NCBI RefSeq assembly: GCF_007197555.1
Contig: NZ_CP041614.1
Span: 3,030,001 to 3,094,000 of the forward strand
DNA length: 64,000 nucleotides
From: Shewanella psychropiezotolerans
Lineage (GTDB): Bacteria; Pseudomonadota; Gammaproteobacteria; Enterobacterales; Shewanellaceae
Direction of reading: 5' to 3'
The position numbers and the translations under genes were made by a program. Shown here one piece after another: positions 59,184 to 64,000 of this stretch (position 1 is its first letter; each line of letters opens with the position of its first letter). The notes under the pieces were generated by a model. That model made no database searches. It was not told where the DNA came from and saw only the letters and a program-made list of their open reading frames with translations.

Positions 59184-59558
59184 TTAGGTCTTGGTTTGTT
59201 CTCGGATGATCACAGCGGCTGATATGCCGGAGCGAGTCACGACATCTGCGCCTTCTGGTGACAGATTAAGATCTAAGTCGCTAACGGGAGTACAACAACA
59301 GGGCAGACATTCATCGGCTTTGAGTTTGACTAAGGGCTCGGTATGGTAGATCACGCTGCCGCTGATAATTTTGGTCTTACAGGCACCGCAATAACCATTG
59401 CGGCACTCTGAGAATACCTGAACTTTCTTTTGCTCCAGTGCGATCAAGAGGCTAGGGTGCTGCTGATTAAACAGCAGCACCGGCTGGCCATCGAGACTGA
59501 CGATGGGCGCTTTTTTAAAGATCTTATTAAAGGTCAAAGTCTTCAAATTCACTTTCAT
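59184..59558 (-). CDS. yfaE: 2Fe-2S ferredoxin, ribonucleotide reductase maintenance protein
   Basis: ATG 59558 ([12 protein letters not shown]) is preferred over 59585; it overlaps the end of nrdB by 32 bases. The cluster ligands are visible as [18 protein letters not shown] and [11 protein letters not shown], the plant-type ferredoxin pattern C-x4-C-x2-C ... C. YfaE helps to assemble and repair the diferric tyrosyl radical cofactor of NrdB. At about 124 residues it is longer than the E. coli protein (84), with an N-terminal extension and a longer tail after [10 protein letters not shown]. Confidence 0.9.
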   Translation of the reverse strand: MKVNLKTLTFNKIFKKAPIVSLDGQPVLLFNQQHPSLLIALEQKKVQVFSECRNGYCGACKTKIISGSVIYHTEPLVKLKADECLPCCCTPVSDLDLNLSPEGADVVTRSGISAAVIIREQTKT

Positions 59559-60657
59559 CGATAGAAGCATCGATTTGGCCCACAAGGTAAGAGGAAACCT
59601 CTACTTCTTGTGGCGCGACCTGAACCGCATCACTCTCTAACCAGTTCTTCATCCAAGGTAGTGGGTTGGTGATTTCTTTATAGTGACATGGCAGGTTGAC
59701 CGACTTCATACGCTCATTGGTAATGTATTCGACATATTGACACAAGATGGTTTCGTTAAGACCTATCATAGAGCCGTCTTTAAACAGGTATTGGGCCCAT
59801 TCTTTTTCTTGCTCGGCGGCTTTGACGAAAATGTCATAGGCTTGCTGTTCACACTCTTTGGCTATCTCACCCATTTCAGGGTCGTCAGCACCGGCGCGCA
59901 TTATCTTGAGGATATGTTGCGTGCTGTTAAGATGCAGCGCCTCATCACGGGCGATAAGACGGATAATCTTAGCGTTGCCTTCCATGACATTACGCTCGGC
60001 GAATGCGAAAGAGCAGGCGAAGCTCACGTAGAAACGAATCGCTTCTAACACGTTGACTGACACCATACACAGATAGAGTGACTTCTTGATCGTACGTTGT
60101 GTGACTAACAGCTCTTTACCGTTGATGGTGTGCGTGCCTTCACCGTGAAGGTGAAAGGCTTGGGTAAGTAGAATCAAGTCATCATAGTACTGGGCAATAT
60201 CTGTCGCACGCTTCAAGATCTCTTCATTTTCAACTATGTCATCAAAAACGATAGAAGGATCGTTGACAATATTACGTATGATATGGGTGTAAGAACGAGA
60301 ATGTATGGTCTCAGAGAAAGACCAGGTTTCAATCCAGGTTTCCAGTTCTGGTAGCGATACCAGAGGCAAGAATGCCACATTAGGCGAGCGGCCCTGAATC
60401 GAGTCGAGTAAGGTTTGATATTTCAGATTAGAGATGAAAATATGTTTTTCATGATCTGGAAGTGCGGCGTAATCAATTTTATCTTTACTGACATCGACTT
60501 CTTCTGGACGCCAGAAAAAAGACAGCTGTTTTTCAATCAGCTTTTCAAACACTTCATATTTTTGTACGTCGTAACGGGCGACGTTAACCGACTGCCCCAT
60601 GAACATAGGTTCAAGACGTGCATTATTAGGTGTTTGACAAAATGTAGAATAGGCCAT
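59527..60657 (-). CDS. nrdB: class Ia ribonucleotide reductase, beta subunit
   Basis: The 376-residue protein carries the diiron and radical residues of Nrd[13 protein letters not shown] gives Glu, His and the radical Tyr, [12 protein letters not shown] gives Glu and His. The C terminus [14 protein letters not shown] is the tail that docks on NrdA. It supplies the tyrosyl radical for reduction of ribonucleotides. It follows nrdA with a 112-base spacer holding a hairpin (60675-60691) and overlaps yfaE. Confidence 0.97.
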   Translation of the reverse strand: MAYSTFCQTPNNARLEPMFMGQSVNVARYDVQKYEVFEKLIEKQLSFFWRPEEVDVSKDKIDYAALPDHEKHIFISNLKYQTLLDSIQGRSPNVAFLPLVSLPELETWIETWSFSETIHSRSYTHIIRNIVNDPSIVFDDIVENEEILKRATDIAQYYDDLILLTQAFHLHGEGTHTINGKELLVTQRTIKKSLYLCMVSVNVLEAIRFYVSFACSFAFAERNVMEGNAKIIRLIARDEALHLNSTQHILKIMRAGADDPEMGEIAKECEQQAYDIFVKAAEQEKEWAQYLFKDGSMIGLNETILCQYVEYITNERMKSVNLPCHYKEITNPLPWMKNWLESDAVQVAPQEVEVSSYLVGQIDASIDESEFEDFDL

Positions 60658-60674
60658 GTTTTCTTCCAGAATAC

Positions 60675-60691
60675 AGGGGCATGATGCCCCT
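60675..60691. promoter_or_regulatory. hairpin between nrdA and nrdB
   Basis: AGGGGCAT and ATGCCCCT form an 8-bp inverted repeat around a single G, 18 bases upstream of the nrdB start. It has no U run, so it may tune mRNA stability or translation between the two subunits rather than end transcription. Confidence 0.45.
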
Positions 60692-60769
60692 AATAAATTT
60701 AATTATGGATTCAATCATTATATGATGAATCCAGATCTCAATCACTGCAACGTGTTATACCAATCGGTA

Positions 60770-63058
60770 CTATATCTTACACGCACCGCCTTCGCAGTCT
60801 TCGTCTTCTTTCTCTATGCTGATAATGCTATCTAGCTGATCCGAAGCGCCATCACGAGTGTTGTGATAGTAGAGCGTCTTGACTCCGAGTTTGTAGGCAT
60901 TCAACAGGTCTTTCAATAATACCTGCATCGGGACCTTGTTACCTTCGAATCGGCTTGGGTCATAGTTCGTGTTTGCCGAGATGGCTTGGTCGACAAATTT
61001 CTGCATCAAGCCCACAAGCTGTATGTAGCCATCATTATTGGGCATCTGCCAAAGCAGCTCATAGCTATGCTGATACTTCTCGAAATCCGGCACCACTTGC
61101 TTTAGCTGGCCATCTTTACTCGACTTAACACTGATGAGTCCACGCGGTGGCTCGATGCCGTTAGTCGCGTTGGAGATCTGCGATGATGTTTCTGATGGCA
61201 TCAGAGCAGATAAGGTGGAGTTACGCAGTCCATGTTTAACGATGTCTTGACGTAGTGTTTCCCAATCCATATGCAATGGCTCATCACATATCTTATCCAG
61301 AGCACGCTTATAGGTATCGATGGGCAGCACACCCTTTGAATACGTCGTTTCATGGAATAATGGGCAGGGGCCTTGCTCTTTGGCCAAATTCATCGAAGCC
61401 TTGAGTAGGTAGTACTGTATGGCTTCGAATGTTTTATGGGTGATGTTATTAGCCGAGCCATCTGAGTAGCGTACACCTTCCTTCGCCAAGTAATTAGCAA
61501 AGTTAATCACGCCTATGCCCAAGGTACGACGATTCATCGAAGACTTACGTGCTGCGATGATAGGGTAATCCTGGTAATCAAGTAAATTATCCAGGGCTCT
61601 CACTGCCAGGTCTGCCAAAGGCTCGAGTTCGGATAGATCCTTGATCGCACCTAAGTTTAAAGCAGACAAGGTACAGAGGGCTATTTCACCTTCAGGATCA
61701 TCTATGTTGTTGAGCGGCTTAGTCGGCAGTGCAATCTCAAGACACAGGTTTGACTGTCTGATCGGTGCAACCTTACTGTCAAAAGGACTGTGGGTATTAC
61801 AATGATCCACATTTTGAATATAAATACGGCCGGTAGAGGCACGTTCCTGCATCATCAATGAGAACAGCTCTGTCGCCTTAATCTGTGTTTTGCGCACAGA
61901 GGCATCGGCTTCATATTGAAGATACAGACGTTCGAATTCGTCCTGATCTGCAAAAAATGCATCATAAAGCCCAGGTACATCCGATGGGCTAAATAAACTG
62001 ATCATTCCGCCTTTGATCAAGCGTTGATACATGAGTTTATTGAGCTGAACACCATAATCCAGATGACGGACACGGTTATCTTCGACACCACGGTTATTCT
62101 TCAATACCAGCAGAGATTCGACTTCAAGATGCCAGAGAGGGTAGAACAAGGTGGCTGCACCACCACGAACGCCGCCCTGAGAACAAGATTTAACAGCGGT
62201 CTGAAAATATTTAAAGAAAGGCAGACAACCGGTATGGAATGCCTCACCGCCGCGGATAGGACTACCTAAGGCTCTAATTCGGCCCGCATTCACACCTATG
62301 CCGGCGCGCTGGCTGACATATTTAACGATAGAAGAGGCCGTTGCATTGATTGAATCTAGGCTATCGCCACATTCGATCAACACACATGAGCTAAATTGGC
62401 GTGTAGGGGTACGCACCCCTGCCATGATCGGTGTTGGCAGTGAGATTTTAAAGGTGGAGACCGCATCATAGAAACGTTTAATGTAGCTTAGGCGTGTATC
62501 TCTTGGATATTTAGCGAACAAACAGGCGGCGACTAAGATATAGAGGAACTGCGCACTCTCATATATCTCGTGAGTGACCCGGTTTTGCACCAGATACTTA
62601 CCTTCCAGTTGTTTGACTGCCGCATAGGAAAAACTCATATCGCGCCAGTGATCCACATAACCATCTAAGATATAGAGTTCTTCGCGGCTGTAATCTTCAA
62701 GTATATGTTGGTCATATTTACCTGACTCAACCAATTTCACAACATGGTCATACAGTTTAGGCGGCTCAAACTGGCCAAATGCTTTCTTTCTTAAATGAAA
62801 GACGGCTAAGCGGGCTGAGAGGAACTGGTAATCTGGTGCTTCTGGTGAGATGAGATCGGCAGCGGCCTTAATAATCGTTTCATGAATAGCTTCGGTAGGA
62901 ATACCATCGAAAAATTGCAGATGTGATCTGAGTTCCACTTCTGATACCGAAACATTTTTAAGATCTTTGGCTGCCCAAGTGATCACGCGGTGGATTTTCT
63001 CTAGGTCGATGGTCTCGCGCTCGCCACTACGTTTGGTGACTTTCATATTGCTATTCAT
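60770..63058 (-). CDS. nrdA: class Ia ribonucleotide reductase, alpha subunit
   Basis: The 762-residue protein begins MNSNMKVTKRSGERETIDLE, the ATP-cone domain for allosteric control. Active-site residues are visible: SSCVLIECGDS (first redox Cys), SNLCLEIALPT (Asn, Cys and Glu), IALCTLSALNLGA (second redox Cys). The C-terminal DCEGGACKI holds the Cys pair that is re-reduced by thioredoxin or glutaredoxin. It is full length and intact, the first gene of nrdA-nrdB-yfaE, with NrdR-like and DnaA sites upstream. Confidence 0.97.
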   Translation of the reverse strand: MNSNMKVTKRSGERETIDLEKIHRVITWAAKDLKNVSVSEVELRSHLQFFDGIPTEAIHETIIKAAADLISPEAPDYQFLSARLAVFHLRKKAFGQFEPPKLYDHVVKLVESGKYDQHILEDYSREELYILDGYVDHWRDMSFSYAAVKQLEGKYLVQNRVTHEIYESAQFLYILVAACLFAKYPRDTRLSYIKRFYDAVSTFKISLPTPIMAGVRTPTRQFSSCVLIECGDSLDSINATASSIVKYVSQRAGIGVNAGRIRALGSPIRGGEAFHTGCLPFFKYFQTAVKSCSQGGVRGGAATLFYPLWHLEVESLLVLKNNRGVEDNRVRHLDYGVQLNKLMYQRLIKGGMISLFSPSDVPGLYDAFFADQDEFERLYLQYEADASVRKTQIKATELFSLMMQERASTGRIYIQNVDHCNTHSPFDSKVAPIRQSNLCLEIALPTKPLNNIDDPEGEIALCTLSALNLGAIKDLSELEPLADLAVRALDNLLDYQDYPIIAARKSSMNRRTLGIGVINFANYLAKEGVRYSDGSANNITHKTFEAIQYYLLKASMNLAKEQGPCPLFHETTYSKGVLPIDTYKRALDKICDEPLHMDWETLRQDIVKHGLRNSTLSALMPSETSSQISNATNGIEPPRGLISVKSSKDGQLKQVVPDFEKYQHSYELLWQMPNNDGYIQLVGLMQKFVDQAISANTNYDPSRFEGNKVPMQVLLKDLLNAYKLGVKTLYYHNTRDGASDQLDSIISIEKEDEDCEGGACKI

Positions 63059-63206
63059 TAAAGATAGGCCTTGATAATAATTTTTTGAGTATGAGGGGTT
63101 AAGCTCATCCTACTATTCCCTGTATAACAACCAATTTTAACACCCTGAATTGGTCATTTTCATGACGATAAACAAGTCACTACTTGTGTCTCTATTTGTC
63201 ACTCAC

Positions 63207-63251
63207 ACACAAGATATAGTGTTTTTAAATTTCTTAGGTACAAGATAGTGT
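63207..63251 (-). promoter_or_regulatory. tandem NrdR-box region upstream of nrdA
   Basis: ACACAAGATATAGTGT at 63207-63222 is very close to the NrdR box consensus. A weaker second site, GTACAAGATAGTGT at 63238-63251, starts 31 bases further on, about three helical turns, which is the usual spacing for NrdR box pairs. NrdR represses nrd genes when ATP/dATP is bound. The remaining 63059-63206 stretch is the nrdA leader, with no other element recognised. Confidence 0.75.
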
Positions 63252-63302
63252 CGTTTGGGTGATTTTGCAAGTCCCAATTATTTCAACAAGCTGTGGTCAT
63301 CT

Positions 63303-63311
63303 TGTGGATAA
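63303..63311 (-). promoter_or_regulatory. perfect DnaA box upstream of nrdA
   Basis: TGTGGATAA on the plus strand is TTATCCACA on the minus strand, the strict DnaA consensus. It lies 245 bases upstream of the nrdA start. In E. coli, DnaA regulates nrdAB through such sites, so a link to replication initiation is plausible here. No second perfect box is seen in the intergenic region. Confidence 0.6.
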
Positions 63312-63483
63312 CTTGAGGGTAAGATTTAGGGTTAGTATTGGCTAACCTTTGAGGTCGGAATTCATTGGCTTTATCCCATCGAGATGGAATATTGAGCGGA
63401 CGACACAAGATGAAAAGATCCCATGATCGATTGGCGATCTTTTAGATCTTGTGAACCTTATATGAGCAAAGAACGCCTGTGTG

Positions 63484-64000
63484 CTAACTGAGAAATTTAA
63501 GTACATCCTGGGGGGAGTCGAAATGATAATCGCTTGGCCAATTCTCAGGCGTGTCTGTCTCACCTATATAGCCCCATAGCGCGACACCACCGAGCATTCC
63601 CGATGCCCGCGCCGCGACCAGATCTCGTTTCGCATCCCCAAGGTAGAGAATCTCTTGGCTCTTGCGATCTATCTGCTGTGAGGCGAGCAGCATGGGAGCG
63701 GTATGAGGTTTAGGGTAAAGTGTGCTGTCACCGCTGATCACGGTTTTCATGGATTGGGTCAAACCTAAGGCTGCAATCAGGGGCCTGGTGTATCTGGCGG
63801 GTTTGTTAGTTACTATGCCAAAAGGGATCCCTCGATGGTCCAAATGCTCGAGCAGCTCAGCTATGCCGGCAAATAAACGACAAAATTGACCGTTTACCTC
63901 TGCATAAAAGCTCAGCAGTAACTGCTGCGCCTTAAGGTGAACCTCCTCAGAGACGTCTGGCAAGGCCGCTTTAGCTAGCGCCATACTGCCATCGGAGGCA
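63484..64000 (-). CDS. HAD-superfamily phosphatase (Gph/MupP-like), start outside window
   Basis: The frame is open to the window end; the 172 residues seen lack the N-terminal DxD nucleophile motif. Visible parts are the helical cap, LEHLDHRGIPFGIVTNKPAR with the motif II Thr, KPHTAPMLLASQQI with the motif III Lys, and ILYLGDAKRDLVAARASGML with the motif IV GDxxxD. This is the subfamily of phosphoglycolate phosphatase and of MurNAc-6-phosphate phosphatase MupP; sequence alone here does not separate them. It lies upstream of nrdA on the same strand, with a 425-base gap that contains the nrdA control region. Confidence 0.85.
   Translation of the reverse strand, partial: ASDGSMALAKAALPDVSEEVHLKAQQLLLSFYAEVNGQFCRLFAGIAELLEHLDHRGIPFGIVTNKPARYTRPLIAALGLTQSMKTVISGDSTLYPKPHTAPMLLASQQIDRKSQEILYLGDAKRDLVAARASGMLGGVALWGYIGETDTPENWPSDYHFDSPQDVLKFLS

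Noticed and set aside
63342..63563. 73-codon minus-strand frame between the HAD phosphatase and nrdA
   Set aside because: It overlaps the phosphatase C terminus in another frame and has no recognisable content.

Overview
The window looks like chromosome from a marine gammaproteobacterium, most probably Shewanella or a close relative. The right edge carries a conserved ribonucleotide reductase block (nrdA, nrdB, yfaE) with NrdR- and DnaA-type sites, next to a HAD phosphatase. Everything to its left is accessory DNA full of insertion-sequence debris, toxin-antitoxin remnants and biosynthetic genes. The genus is inferred from protein character and gene order; no database was searched.

Layout. 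1-9300: an IS6-family copy, then small genes, three decayed toxin-antitoxin loci (HigBA, RelBE, TacAT-like), an H-NS-like protein and an SSB-like pseudogene. 9300-13200: a plasmid- or ICE-like block with a RadC/JAB protein, a helix-turn-helix protein, secreted endonuclease I, a lytic transglycosylase, and a small gene behind a cluster of TATTG(CA) repeats. 13200-17450: a haem-type sensor kinase and a periplasmic binding protein, each bordered by IS6-type ends, then the remains of a Tn3-family transposon. 17450-22500: a RelBE remnant, an intact Phd-ParE pair, another IS6 copy and a compact run of small phage-like genes. 22700-28000: a kinase-ATPase remnant, then a LodA/LodB-type quinoprotein oxidase operon with a third gene of unknown role. 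28000-31750: a nucleotidyltransferase-HEPN remnant, a RadC remnant and a broken IS3 element.

31856-55610 is the main attraction: a hybrid NRPS-PKS cluster of two giant genes, an MFS exporter and a phosphopantetheinyl transferase. Domain order is A-T-C-A-T-C-A-T, then TubC docking-C-A-T-KS-AT-KR-ACP-C-A-T-E-TE. Hand-read specificity codes suggest Ser-Ser-Ile-Val, one malonate extension reduced to a beta-hydroxyl (a statine-like unit from Val), and a final epimerised residue. The assembly line carries its own pantetheinylation enzyme, export protein and release domain, so it looks self-contained.

In this sequence the cluster is split by frameshifts. Almost every one is a single missing base in a homopolymer, mostly G, and the same signature breaks lodB, endA, relB, relE and higA. 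I read these as probable consensus errors rather than gene death, so I annotate the joined genes. Other breaks (in-frame stops, insertion-type shifts, large deletions) look like true decay.

55600-59170 holds further IS remnants, a membrane alpha/beta hydrolase between two near-identical direct repeats of about 140 bp, a HEPN fragment, and an orphan 3' end of tmRNA (ssrA) with a terminator that abuts the nrd operon.
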